Positions 10,466-19,225 of a stretch of 64,000 bases of DNA are shown here, in pieces. The notes under the pieces are model-generated. The model did no database searches. It was not told where the DNA came from and was given only the letters and a program-made list of their open reading frames with translations. The position numbers and the translations under genes were made by a program. Position 1 is the stretch's first letter. The number at the start of each line of letters is the position of its first letter. Origin of the DNA: Terriglobia bacterium (GTDB taxonomy: Bacteria; Acidobacteriota; Terriglobia; Bryobacterales; Bryobacteraceae); contig JAJPHN010000034.1 of the NCBI GenBank assembly GCA_021325235.1, positions 124,001 through 188,000 of the forward strand, in the 5' to 3' direction.

Positions 10466-12406
10466 CTATTTGAGACGCGCTCCGGGCGGAATGTCTTCGT
10501 GAAAACCGGCCAGCACCGGCAGCCCGCCTTCCACGCTCGCCGCCACGATCATCCCCTGCGAAGTCACCCCCCGCAATTTTCGCGGTTCCAGATTCGCCAC
10601 GATCACTACCTTGCGCCCAATCAGCTGCTCCGGTTTGTAAGCGAGTGCAATGCCGGCCACGATGGTGCGCGGCTCGGCCTCTCCGATATCGACTTTCAGA
10701 TGCAGCAGCTTATCCGCGCCCTTCACCGGTTCGGCCGACTTCACCTCGCCCACCCGTAGATCGACTTTCGCGAAATCGTCGATCGAAATCAGATTCGCAA
10801 CCGGCTCACTCGCGGCCTTCGTCTGCTCCGCCTGGCCCATCAGCGCCGCCTGGCGCGTCTTTTCCTTCTGCTCGAGATCCTGCATCTTTTCAATCGCCGG
10901 CTTCGCATCCACGCGCGGGAACACTGCTGAAATCGCTCCAATCTGCTGCCCCGGCTGCAAGCCGCCCCACGCCAGCACTTCTTTCCACTGTGCAGCTTCA
11001 AGCGGCTCCGCATAACCCAGCTGTTTCCAGATCGCCTGGGTCGAAGCGGGAAGCACCGGATGCGCCAGCAGGCAAATCAATCGCAGCGCCTCGGCCGCCG
11101 TATAGAGCGTCTCGTCGAGCCTCGTCTGCGCTTCCTCGCCGGAATCCTTGGCCAGCTTCCAGGGCGCGCGCTCCACGATAAATTTGTCCACGTTCGAGAT
11201 CAGGCTCCAGATCGTCTCGAGTGCGCGCGTGAAGTTGAGCGCTTCGTACTCCCGGATCGCGTTCGCGATGGTCAGCTCGGCCGCCTGCATCTGCTCATTC
11301 GCGCCGCGCGCCTGCGGAATCGCACCCGCCCGATACTGCTGAATCATGTTCAGCGTGCGGCTCGCCAGATTGCCCAGCCCGTTCGCCAGATCCGCGTTGT
11401 AGCGGCCCACCAGCGCGTCGAAACTGAAGCTGCCATCCTGCCCGAACACAATCTCACGCAGCAGAAAATAGCGCAGAGCGTCGGCGCCCATGACCTCGGT
11501 AATCGGCGTCGCCCGGACAATGTTCCCGCGCGACTTGCTCATCTTGTCGTTTTCAAACAGCAGCCAGCCATGCGCGAAAACTCGTTTCGGCAGTTCCCAT
11601 CCCGCCGCCATCAAAAAGGCGGGCCAGAAGACGGCATGGAAACGCAGAATCTCTTTGCCGATCAGATGCAGGTCGGCCGGCCAGCGATCCTCGCCTGCAA
11701 CCGCGCTGATGTATGTCGTCAGTGCGTCGAACCAGACGTAGAACACATGCTCTGGATCGCTCTCAACCGGAATGCCCCACTTAATACTCGTGCGCGTGAT
11801 CGACAGGTCCGTAAGCCCCTGCCGCACGAACGCCAGCACCTCGTTGCGCCGGATCTCCGGCTGAATAAAATCGGGATTCTCTTCGTAAAATGCGAGCAGC
11901 CGCTCGGTAAAGGCCGACAGCTTGAAAAAGTAATTCTCTTCCGTGACCTCTTCATAGGGCTTGCCGGTTGCCGGATCGATATCGCCCGGCTTCGCGTCGT
12001 TCACAAAAGCCTCGTCGACTACCGAATACAAACCCGTATAGCTGCCTTTGTAGATATAGCCGTTCGCTTTACAGGCTTCGAAAAGCTTATTGACCAGCTT
12101 CGCGTGCGCCGGATTCGTGGTGCGTTGAAAACGATCGATGCGCAGCCCCAGCTTCTCCCATTGCACGCGAAACTCGTTCGAGATCACGTCCACAAACGCG
12201 TCCGGCTTTTTGCCCTGCGCTTCAGCCGCACGCTCCACTTTTGTGCCGTGCTCATCGGTGCCGGTCGTCAGCACGACATCGAAGCCCTGCATACGTTTGA
12301 AGCGCGCAATGGTTTCCGCCGCAATCGTCGTGTACGCGTGCCCGATATGCGGCGCCGCGTTGACGTAGTAAATCGGAGTCGTGAGGTAATACTTGCCGTT
12401 GCTCAT
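10466..12406 (-). CDS. metG: Methionine--tRNA ligase with C-terminal tRNA-binding domain
   Basis: The 646-residue protein shows the class I signatures: PHIGHAYTTIAAE (HIGH) near residue 18 and DKMSKSRGNIV (KMSKS) near 300. The C-terminal 110 residues (SIDDFAKVDLRVGEVKSAEP to SQGMIVAA) form an EMAP/Trbp111-like tRNA-binding domain. The connective peptide (YSVVDEAFVNDAKPGDIDP) has no Cys pairs where zinc-binding forms have knuckles, so this looks like a zinc-free type. ATG 12406 directly abuts the larC stop (TGAATG), implying translational coupling. Confidence 0.97.
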   Translation of the reverse strand: MSNGKYYLTTPIYYVNAAPHIGHAYTTIAAETIARFKRMQGFDVVLTTGTDEHGTKVERAAEAQGKKPDAFVDVISNEFRVQWEKLGLRIDRFQRTTNPAHAKLVNKLFEACKANGYIYKGSYTGLYSVVDEAFVNDAKPGDIDPATGKPYEEVTEENYFFKLSAFTERLLAFYEENPDFIQPEIRRNEVLAFVRQGLTDLSITRTSIKWGIPVESDPEHVFYVWFDALTTYISAVAGEDRWPADLHLIGKEILRFHAVFWPAFLMAAGWELPKRVFAHGWLLFENDKMSKSRGNIVRATPITEVMGADALRYFLLREIVFGQDGSFSFDALVGRYNADLANGLGNLASRTLNMIQQYRAGAIPQARGANEQMQAAELTIANAIREYEALNFTRALETIWSLISNVDKFIVERAPWKLAKDSGEEAQTRLDETLYTAAEALRLICLLAHPVLPASTQAIWKQLGYAEPLEAAQWKEVLAWGGLQPGQQIGAISAVFPRVDAKPAIEKMQDLEQKEKTRQAALMGQAEQTKAASEPVANLISIDDFAKVDLRVGEVKSAEPVKGADKLLHLKVDIGEAEPRTIVAGIALAYKPEQLIGRKVVIVANLEPRKLRGVTSQGMIVAASVEGGLPVLAGFHEDIPPGARLK

Positions 12407-13567
12407 TCAGGAGTTAAGATGCTTGCGAAATGCCTCGCTTGCTTCGGCCATCACGGCCCGCAGCGCGACACCATGCTCGGCGGCGGCGCGGCGGCAGTCG
12501 TCGTATTCGGGCGCGAACGTGCCTGTTTCCGTATACTTGATGCCGATCTTGCCGTAGCGCGTTTCGATCTCGGTGGCCTCGCGTCCCAGCACGCGCCGTG
12601 TGGCCTGATGACTGCGAATGCCCAGCGTGGTGGTCTCCGCAAATAGGATCTGCGCCAGCCTGTCCGCCTGTTCCGGCACAGCCAGGATCGACACAATCGT
12701 GCCCGGGCGGTTCTTCTTCATCAGCACCGGCGTGAGCGTCACATCGAGCGCACCCGCCTCGAACAATCGCTCCATGGTGTAGCCGAGCACCTGCGGCGAG
12801 GAATCGTCGATATTGGCTTCGAGCACCGTCACCGTGGTCGCCTCCGCCGCTCCGCTCGATTCGCCGATCAGCACGCGCAGGACATTCGCCTGCTGCGAAA
12901 AATCCTTGTCGCCTGCGCCGAAGCCTTGCGAGAGCAGCCGCACAGCGGGTAGCGGTCCGAATTTCGCCGCCAGCGTGGAGACGAGTGCTGCCCCGGTAGG
13001 TGTGGTGAGTTCGGTCTGCGGTCCCCTGGCGTACACCGGAGCATCTTTGAGCAGTTCCGCGGTGGCCGGCGCCGGTACCGGCAGCGTGCCATGCTCGGTC
13101 TCCACCGTACCGCTGCCCACGTTGATGTCGGAACAGCGAATTTCGTCCACACCGAGCAGATCGAGCGCCACACACGCGCCGACGACATCCGAAATCGAAT
13201 CCACCGCGCCGACTTCGTGAAAATGCACCTTCTCGATCGGCACGTTATGCGACTTCGCCTCGGCCTCGCCCAGCCTCCGAAAGACCGCCAGCGCATTCTC
13301 GCGCGCCTTTTCGGACAACTCGCCCGCTTGGATAATCTTCTTGACATGCGGAAGGTGCCGGTGCTTCTTCTGCTCCGCAAACCGCACGGAAAACTTCGAC
13401 GCCGCGATCCCTTTGCGCTTCGTCTTTTCGAGCTGATACTCAGCTTCGAGCTGCAGACTGCGCAGCGCGGCTTCGAGCGCCTGCCAATCCGCGCCGGCAT
13501 CCACCAGCGCCCCGACCGTCATGTCGCCGCTGATCCCCGAGAATGCGTCGAAATAGCAGACTTTCAT
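12407..13567 (-). CDS. larC: Nickel insertion protein LarC (pyridinium bisthiocarboxylate mononucleotide nickel chelatase)
   Basis: The protein from ATG 13567 (386 residues) begins MKVCYFDAFSGISGDM, the LarC hallmark. It continues with HFHEVGAVDSISDVVGA, PVPAPATAELLKDAPVY, TPTGAALV, ANIDDSSPQVLGYTMERLF and VLMKKNRPGTIVSIL. The open frame extends 16 codons further upstream, but this start fits the family. LarC inserts nickel into the cofactor of lactate racemase and related enzymes. No larA, larB or larE gene is visible here, so the client enzyme lies elsewhere. It is the first gene of the larC-metG-tatD-polyprenyl synthase operon. Confidence 0.93.
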   Translation of the reverse strand: MKVCYFDAFSGISGDMTVGALVDAGADWQALEAALRSLQLEAEYQLEKTKRKGIAASKFSVRFAEQKKHRHLPHVKKIIQAGELSEKARENALAVFRRLGEAEAKSHNVPIEKVHFHEVGAVDSISDVVGACVALDLLGVDEIRCSDINVGSGTVETEHGTLPVPAPATAELLKDAPVYARGPQTELTTPTGAALVSTLAAKFGPLPAVRLLSQGFGAGDKDFSQQANVLRVLIGESSGAAEATTVTVLEANIDDSSPQVLGYTMERLFEAGALDVTLTPVLMKKNRPGTIVSILAVPEQADRLAQILFAETTTLGIRSHQATRRVLGREATEIETRYGKIGIKYTETGTFAPEYDDCRRAAAEHGVALRAVMAEASEAFRKHLNS

Positions 13568-13872
13568 GGAGTTTCCGCCGTCCGCGCAGTGCGTGAGCGT
13601 ATCACCAGTGTACAAATGCGCCGCGAAACTCCCTCACGATGGGCGACGGCAGCTATCTCACTGCACGCACTTCCTCCGCGGGCTGTCCGAATGCTGATCT
13701 GATTAGCGGGTTTGAGCATCCTGGCGAACGGCTCCGTACAGCCGCGGCACCTGCCATCGGTTCGGGGCAAGCTGATCGTCAGACCTCGCGCTCCGTTTGG
13801 GCCTGCGAGCATTCGCTGTCCTCCGGCCTGCGCTCGAGGAACTTCTCGCGCCGGACCTGTAAACAACCATCC
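13568..13872. other. Intergenic region without a convincing gene
   Basis: About 305 bases between divergent larC and the retropepsin gene. A 109-codon minus-strand frame covers it but has no recognisable domain, no signal peptide and a composition typical of an antisense shadow. I see no tRNA, strong hairpin or repeat here. Confidence 0.5.
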
Positions 13873-13897
13873 GCGCATAAGATAATGAGCCATGCGC
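13873..13897 (+). promoter_or_regulatory. Palindrome-framed -10-like element at the retropepsin start codon
   Basis: GCGCAT (13873-13878) and ATGCGC (13892-13897, containing the start codon) frame a GATAAT hexamer at 13881-13886. The ATG begins six bases after the hexamer, which would suit a leaderless transcript. A closely matching element precedes the gene at 15208. This is inference from sequence only. Confidence 0.4.
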
Positions 13898-15121
13898 GGG
13901 CGCGCCCTCGTCTTTATCCTCCTAGGTTTAATTGCTCAAGGACTCCATGCGGCTTCAGCTGAGGACCTTGCTCGGCTGTATAAGACTCACGAATGGTTCA
14001 AGCTCATGCATGCCGTGCAAGGAACAGAAGTCCCGCTGTTCTTTCGTGGGACAGTTGAGTGCGCCTTGGACAAAACGGAACCGTGCATTCGAGCAATGAC
14101 GGAAGTGATCAAAACTGCACAAGGTCGGCAAGACGAGCACGAAGCACACTCGATCCTCGCCGGGTTTTACCTTCGCAAGGGAGAATATGCGGAATCACTG
14201 GCCGAAACAGAAAGAATTCTCGCCGTAAGCCCGGACGACGCTGATGCTCAGGGCAACATTGCGTTCCTGAGGGCTGCAGCCAGATTTCCTGATCAGAGAA
14301 TCGTCTCGGCAGGGACCGCACATCTGTCCTGGACATATCCAGGAAAATCGCTTACTATTCCCCTCACCATAAACGGTAAGCGCGCAAATTACTTCATTGA
14401 CACGGGCGCAAATGTCTCAACCATGAGCGACGCGGATGCGCAGCGTCTCGGGTTGGAACTGCAGGAAGCCAGCGCCAGCGTCAACGGTGCGTCCGGTGCT
14501 TCGGCGCCCTTCAGAGTTGCAAATGCAAAACAGCTACGAATCGGCAACTTTGAACTGCAAAACGTCGTCTTTCTCGTATCTTCCGCGAATCAGCCTCCGT
14601 TCAATGACAAACCAGTGCTCGAGCAGGGCATCATCGGATTACCGATTCTGCTGGCAGCGAAGCACATTCGCTGGAATAGGAGCGGCTTTGACATTGTTGC
14701 CGATACGACTGCCGCGGCTGCCAGCCCCGCTCCAAATCTGCTCATGGACGAAGGTTATGTCATCGCAAACGCGACATTCCAGCACGATTCGCTCTCCTTC
14801 CTTCTCGATTCAGGCTCGATCTGGACCTTTATGTACCCTCGCTTCGCGCAGAACCACGTGAGTTACGTGAAAGCGCACGGGAGCATGACAAGCAAACAAC
14901 TTCAGGGCTTCGGCGGACAAATCAAGGTTCCGGCCTGGCACTTACCGAAACTTCGCGTCCGAATTGCTGAAACAGTAGATGATCTGAATGACGTCGACGT
15001 TCTTCTCGATCACACCGATCAGAACAGCTATCGCTATGACGGCTGTCTGGGACTCGATACGATGCTTCATCGAGGCATGGTGGATTTGAACTTCGAACAG
15101 ATGCAAATCGTCATTCGATAA
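13892..15121 (+). CDS. Secreted single-chain protease with two retropepsin-like aspartyl protease domains
   Basis: The 409-residue protein has a signal peptide (ALVFILLGLIAQGLHA, 5-20) and a helical TPR-like region (24-130). Two aspartyl-protease half-domains follow. The first has FIDTGANVSTM with Asp170-Thr-Gly and the flap-side motif QGIIGLPIL (245-253). The second has FLLDSGSIWTF with Asp306-Ser-Gly and DGCLGLDTML (383-392). Retropepsin-type enzymes work as homodimers with one Asp per chain; here both halves are in one polypeptide, as in pepsin. It is probably periplasmic or extracellular. Some bacterial relatives have a degenerate second site, but here both D-[ST]-G triads are intact. Substrate unknown. 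Confidence 0.85.
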   Translation: MRGRALVFILLGLIAQGLHAASAEDLARLYKTHEWFKLMHAVQGTEVPLFFRGTVECALDKTEPCIRAMTEVIKTAQGRQDEHEAHSILAGFYLRKGEYAESLAETERILAVSPDDADAQGNIAFLRAAARFPDQRIVSAGTAHLSWTYPGKSLTIPLTINGKRANYFIDTGANVSTMSDADAQRLGLELQEASASVNGASGASAPFRVANAKQLRIGNFELQNVVFLVSSANQPPFNDKPVLEQGIIGLPILLAAKHIRWNRSGFDIVADTTAAAASPAPNLLMDEGYVIANATFQHDSLSFLLDSGSIWTFMYPRFAQNHVSYVKAHGSMTSKQLQGFGGQIKVPAWHLPKLRVRIAETVDDLNDVDVLLDHTDQNSYRYDGCLGLDTMLHRGMVDLNFEQMQIVIR

Positions 15122-15189
15122 GTTTGGATGCCTGTTATCAGCCCCTCCCCCTTGCCTGCGCGGCTCTAATCATCCCCCTCACTGCACTC

Positions 15190-15212
15190 CGCATAACATA
15201 ATGAGCTATGCG
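15190..15212 (+). promoter_or_regulatory. Second copy of the palindrome-framed -10-like element
   Basis: CGCAT (15190-15194) and ATGCG (15208-15212) frame CATAAT at 15197-15202, followed by GAGCT and the ATG. Layout and most bases match the element at 13873. It suggests that the DinB-like gene and the retropepsin gene are read from matching, possibly leaderless, promoters. Confidence 0.4.
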
Positions 15213-15738
15213 CCGTCTCCCCCTGCTCTTCGCCTTCTCCGCCCTCCTGCTCGCCCAGAACCAGACCAAGCCGCCCCAAACTCTGCGCGGCGTCCTGCTC
15301 GAACAGCTTCACACCACCCATGATCAGGAAGACTGGTTCGTCCCCATCAACATCGCCGTCAAAGGACTCACCGCGGACCAGGCCAAATGGACCCCCGGCA
15401 AAAACGACCACTCCATCGGCCAGCTCGTCAACCATCTCGCCTTCTGGAACGAGCGCGCCCTCCAGCGCTTCAAAGGCGAAAAGGCCGCCCCGTATAACGG
15501 CAACAACGACGAAACCTTCAACAGCTTCGACGCCCGCAGCTGGACCGAAACCACCGCGCGCCTCGATCGCGTCATGAAAGCCTGGGAGCAGGCCGTCGAG
15601 AACGCCGACGAAGCCACTTTAACCAAGAACGCCTCGCTCGTGGCGCATATCGGTACCCACAACGCCTACCACGTCGGGCAGATCCTCTATATCCGCAAAC
15701 TACAAGGTTCCTGGGATCCCGCAAACGGCGTCAAATAG
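15208..15738 (+). CDS. Secreted DinB-like four-helix metalloprotein
   Basis: The 176-residue protein starts with a signal peptide (RRLPLLFAFSALLLAQNQ) and continues as a DinB/YfiT-type helical bundle. The likely metal-binding His triad is His76 (VNHLAFWNER), His151 and His155 (HIGTHNAYHVGQILYIRK). DinB-superfamily proteins include thiol-dependent transferases and many of unknown role. Export is unusual for them but recurs in soil bacteria. The gene sits alone in the direction of its neighbours, 86 bases after the retropepsin gene. Confidence 0.85.
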   Translation: MRRLPLLFAFSALLLAQNQTKPPQTLRGVLLEQLHTTHDQEDWFVPINIAVKGLTADQAKWTPGKNDHSIGQLVNHLAFWNERALQRFKGEKAAPYNGNNDETFNSFDARSWTETTARLDRVMKAWEQAVENADEATLTKNASLVAHIGTHNAYHVGQILYIRKLQGSWDPANGVK

Positions 15739-15845
15739 CGGTTCAAATTTGGAACAAATGAATCGGCCTTTTCCTCCGAGCCCACCCCAGGAAATCCTTC
15801 GCCCTCCCTTCTAAAGAAATGCGTGTTTTGGCCGATACGTAGGCT

Positions 15846-18800
15846 GTGACACGTACTACAAGTTCTAAGAAAAGCCTGCTGGCAGTACTTCCCGGCAGCC
15901 ATCTGCTCCTCTCGTTCGGACTGCTCCTGGCAACGGCCCTCCCCGGCATGGCGCAGCAAAACGTTTTCGGTTGTCCGGTCCATCCTTCGAATTCTGTCTT
16001 TTACGCCCGTATCGATTCTTTGCCTGTTTTGAGCCAGAGTGCCACCTACACCGCCAACATGAGCGGCATGGCCCTGACCTGGGACGCAGGCTTTGGGGTT
16101 ACCCTCTCAGATTCTTCCGCCCCCACCATCCAGGCGCAGTTCTACTACACTCCGGCCTATAACGGCACCTGGCGCTATCCCGCCTACTACACTGTCGACC
16201 GGCAGGGAGGCGCTCTCGGCGGCAACGACGGTGCCGATCACCACACCATCGTCGTGGATTCCGATACTTGCACCATCTGGGAAACCTATCATGCGTATGT
16301 CAATCCGGTAGACGGCTCGATCAAGCCGGCGGCCTGCGGCAGCAAAACCTGCAATGCCCAGAGCGGCTGGAAATACGACGCCACCAGTTCTGCCCTGCCT
16401 TCCCAGGGAACCACCGACGCGGCAGGCCTGCCTCTGCTCCCGCTGATCTGGCGCGGACACGAGATTATGGATGGCTCCATTCAGCACGCTGTGCGGTTCA
16501 CTATGGCGCGCGGCTACATCCAGGCCGGTAATCCGATATGGCCCGCCAGCGGTACCAACGGCTGGGGCAACGCCAACAATCCGCCCTATGGCGCACGCTT
16601 CCGCCTGAAAGCAGGAACCGCCATCAGCCTCAGCGGCCTAACCGCTCAGCAGCAGGCCTACGCCAACACGATCATCGCCGGCCTGCAGCAGTACGGGCTC
16701 ATTCTCGCCGACGTCGGCACCAGCATGGTCGCTGAAGTGGACGACGAGGCCGGTGAAAATCCCGACATCATGACCGCTCTGAGCAAAGTCGGCAGCCAGA
16801 TCCATCCCGCTCAGCTCGAAGCAGTCGACCTCAGCTCACTCAAACCGGTCAACCCCAGCTATCAGGTCGCCGGCTCTGCGCCGTCCTCCACGCCCGTGCT
16901 CGTCGGCACGCCTTCCACCTACCTCAATATCCAGGCCGGCATGACCACGCAGATGACCGCCTGGGTCAGCGGTCCTGCCTCCACGCAGGCCGTCACCTGG
17001 CAGGTCCTTTCCGGCAACATCGGCACCGTCACCTCCGATGGCCTCTACACCCCGCCGTCTGAGGTATCAACCATCACCACCGGCGTCTTACAGGCTACCT
17101 CCGTCGCCGATCCCAGCGCCACCGCCACCGTATATGTGCGTGTTCTGCCCTCGGGCGCCATTCGAATCGCCGGCGGCATCCGATCCGGCACCGTGACCGA
17201 CAAACTCGGTCAGGTCTGGCAACCCAACCTGATCTTCCGGGGGGGCGCGGTCTACCATGCCGGCGATAACCCCGCCTGGGCGCTCCCCAACAACGTGACG
17301 CAGGCTGCCCAGATGTCCATCTATCAAGGCTATTTCTACAGCTACGGCAACGATCTCTACACCCAGATCGTCGTTCCGAACGGCACCTATAACGTGCGCT
17401 TCATGTTCGGCCAGCCCTACAACGGCGGTTCCGCTCAGACCTGTTCGCCGTTCCCGGCTACCTGGCACGACTATGTGAGTCTCGAACTGCAGAACACCAT
17501 CCAGGTGAGCAACTTCGACTTCGGCGCATCCATCGGACATGCTTGCGCCGTGCCCGTCGACGTGAACCTCACGGCCACGGTCACCAATAACGTCCTCGAA
17601 ATTGCGCTGCGCGGCTCCGTCCCCGATGGCGCGCCCACCACGTCTCCCATGCTCAACGGTCTCGAAATCACACCGAGCAGCGGCTCTCCCACCGGCACTC
17701 CGCAGGTCACGCTCAGCACCAACAGCCTGAACTTCGGTGCCCAGGCTATCGGCTCAAAAACTGCTCCCCAGGTCGTGACCGTCTCGAATACCGGCACCGC
17801 TCCTCTCCATGTCTCCGGCGTCACGCTGCAGGGTGCTAACCCCACCGACTTCGGCGTGACTCATAACTGCGGTAGCGTCCCCGCCAACGGCTCCTGCACC
17901 GTATCGGTCACATTCACCGCTTCGAACTCGGGCACGCGCAACGCGGCCGTGGTGATCGCCAACACTGTCAGCTCACCGCAGGTCACCGTCACGGGCTCCG
18001 GCGGTTCACCCAAAATCTCGTTCAGCGAAAATGTCGTGCACTTCTCGAATCAGACCGTCGGCACCACAAGCACGGCCCTCAACCTCACGTTGACCAATTC
18101 GGGCACCGCCGCGCTGAACCTTGCCGCCCCAACCCTGACCGGCGCACGAGCGGCGGATTTCGCAATCGCTTCCAATGGCTGTACCGCCGCGCTCAATCCC
18201 GGTGGTACCTGCTCGCTCGCCCTAACCTTCTCGCCCAAGGCGTTCGGAGTGCGCTCGGCCACGTTGAATCTGACCAATAGCGCCAGCTGGAAGCAATCCG
18301 TTCAAATCAGCGGCCGCGGAACCGCGCTGAATTATCCCGCGGAATGGCGACCCTCTACCGGCACCTGGTATCTGCTGCCCAACGGGGTCCCATCCGTCAA
18401 ACAGTGGGGTGTGCCCACCGACATCCCGGTCACCGGCGACTTCGACGGCGACGGTAAACCGGACATCGCTGTCTGGCGTCCGTCTAACGGCACCTGGTAC
18501 GTCGTCCCGAGCAAAACCGGTCAGGCCTACAGCCATCAATGGGGCGCGAACGGCGACATCCCGGTTCCCGGCGACTACGATGGCGATGGCATCACCGATT
18601 TCGCCGTCTGGCGTCCCTCAACCGGCACCTGGTGGGTGATCCCCAGCAGCACCGGTTTTGCCTATAGCCATCAGTGGGGCTTGCCTGGTGATATCCCGGT
18701 CCCCGGCGATTACGACGGCGACGGCAAAACCGACTACGCTATCTGGCGCGCCGATGGCGGTATGTGGTGGGTCATTCCCAGCAGCACCGGATTCGCCTAC

Positions 18801-19124
18801 ACCCATCAATGGGGCGCTAAGGGCGATATCCCGGTTCCCGGCGATTACGACGGCGACGGCAAAACCGATTACGCTGTCTGGCGTCCGAACGGCGGCATGT
18901 GGTGGATCATTCCCAGCACAACCGGATTCGCCTACAGCCATCAATGGGGTGCCAACGGCGACATCCCGGTCCCCGGCGACTTCGACGGCGATGGCAAAAC
19001 CGATTACGGCGTCTGGCGTCCCGATGGCGGCAATTGGTACGTCATTCCCTCCACCACCGGTGTCCCCTGGATTCATCAGTGGGGTGCCAAGGGCGATGTG
19101 CCGATGAAGAACTTCATCAACTAG
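15846..19124 (+). CDS. Giant secreted protein: uncharacterised core, malectin-like, choice-of-anchor D and FG-GAP repeats
   Basis: GTG 15846 precedes a long signal peptide (SHLLLSFGLLLATALPGMAQ, ending near residue 38), giving 1092 residues. The family core spans 41-345 (YARIDSLPV, ADHHTIVVDSDTCTIWETYHAY, AQSGWKY, DAAGLPLLPL, IQHAVRFT, YGARFRLKA, LQQYGLILADVG). An Ig-like segment (350-440), a malectin-like domain (446-620; GNDLYTQIVVPNGTYNVRFMFG) and two choice-of-anchor D domains (about 618-822) follow. The tail (833-1090) has 45-residue repeats with DYDGDGKTDYAVWRP, a calcium-binding FG-GAP-like pattern. Compared with the 1422 paralogue, the Ig modules were moved and the repeats added. Probably a surface or extracellular glycan-contacting protein; activity unknown. 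Confidence 0.88.
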   Translation: MTRTTSSKKSLLAVLPGSHLLLSFGLLLATALPGMAQQNVFGCPVHPSNSVFYARIDSLPVLSQSATYTANMSGMALTWDAGFGVTLSDSSAPTIQAQFYYTPAYNGTWRYPAYYTVDRQGGALGGNDGADHHTIVVDSDTCTIWETYHAYVNPVDGSIKPAACGSKTCNAQSGWKYDATSSALPSQGTTDAAGLPLLPLIWRGHEIMDGSIQHAVRFTMARGYIQAGNPIWPASGTNGWGNANNPPYGARFRLKAGTAISLSGLTAQQQAYANTIIAGLQQYGLILADVGTSMVAEVDDEAGENPDIMTALSKVGSQIHPAQLEAVDLSSLKPVNPSYQVAGSAPSSTPVLVGTPSTYLNIQAGMTTQMTAWVSGPASTQAVTWQVLSGNIGTVTSDGLYTPPSEVSTITTGVLQATSVADPSATATVYVRVLPSGAIRIAGGIRSGTVTDKLGQVWQPNLIFRGGAVYHAGDNPAWALPNNVTQAAQMSIYQGYFYSYGNDLYTQIVVPNGTYNVRFMFGQPYNGGSAQTCSPFPATWHDYVSLELQNTIQVSNFDFGASIGHACAVPVDVNLTATVTNNVLEIALRGSVPDGAPTTSPMLNGLEITPSSGSPTGTPQVTLSTNSLNFGAQAIGSKTAPQVVTVSNTGTAPLHVSGVTLQGANPTDFGVTHNCGSVPANGSCTVSVTFTASNSGTRNAAVVIANTVSSPQVTVTGSGGSPKISFSENVVHFSNQTVGTTSTALNLTLTNSGTAALNLAAPTLTGARAADFAIASNGCTAALNPGGTCSLALTFSPKAFGVRSATLNLTNSASWKQSVQISGRGTALNYPAEWRPSTGTWYLLPNGVPSVKQWGVPTDIPVTGDFDGDGKPDIAVWRPSNGTWYVVPSKTGQAYSHQWGANGDIPVPGDYDGDGITDFAVWRPSTGTWWVIPSSTGFAYSHQWGLPGDIPVPGDYDGDGKTDYAIWRADGGMWWVIPSSTGFAYTHQWGAKGDIPVPGDYDGDGKTDYAVWRPNGGMWWIIPSTTGFAYSHQWGANGDIPVPGDFDGDGKTDYGVWRPDGGNWYVIPSTTGVPWIHQWGAKGDVPMKNFIN
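18343..19121 (+). repeat. 135-bp in-frame tandem repeats encoding FG-GAP-like units
   Basis: Repeat units begin at 18420, 18555, 18690, 18825, 18960 and 19095 (last one cut short), with an exact 135-base period and a partial unit before the first. Each codes for 45 residues with GDIPVPGDYDGDGKTD and HQWG. The DNA as well as the protein is very similar between units, which points to recent tandem duplication. Confidence 0.95.
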
Positions 19125-19133
19125 CGCATTCGC

Positions 19134-19187
19134 AAAGCAGAGGCCGGAGGTGCCAACACAAGGCGCGCCTCCGGCCTTTCTGCTTTT
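19134..19187 (+). terminator. Rho-independent terminator
   Basis: AAAGCAGAGGCCGGAGG pairs with CCTCCGGCCTTTCTGCTTT across a loop of about 17 bases, ten bases after the stop codon of the FG-GAP protein. The GC-rich stem is extended by A/T pairs, and the T-rich end makes it a good terminator. Confidence 0.8.
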
Positions 19188-19225
19188 GCGCCGCTCATGG
19201 CCCGTGAAGGCGTACCCTGAATGCA

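Noticed and set aside
11060-12646. 528-codon plus-strand frame over metG and the end of larC
   Set aside because: No family motifs; both genes on the minus strand are clear and complete.
13564-13893. 109-codon minus-strand frame in the larC upstream region
   Set aside because: It lies over both flanking promoters and starts antisense to the retropepsin start; no homology or ribosome site supports it.
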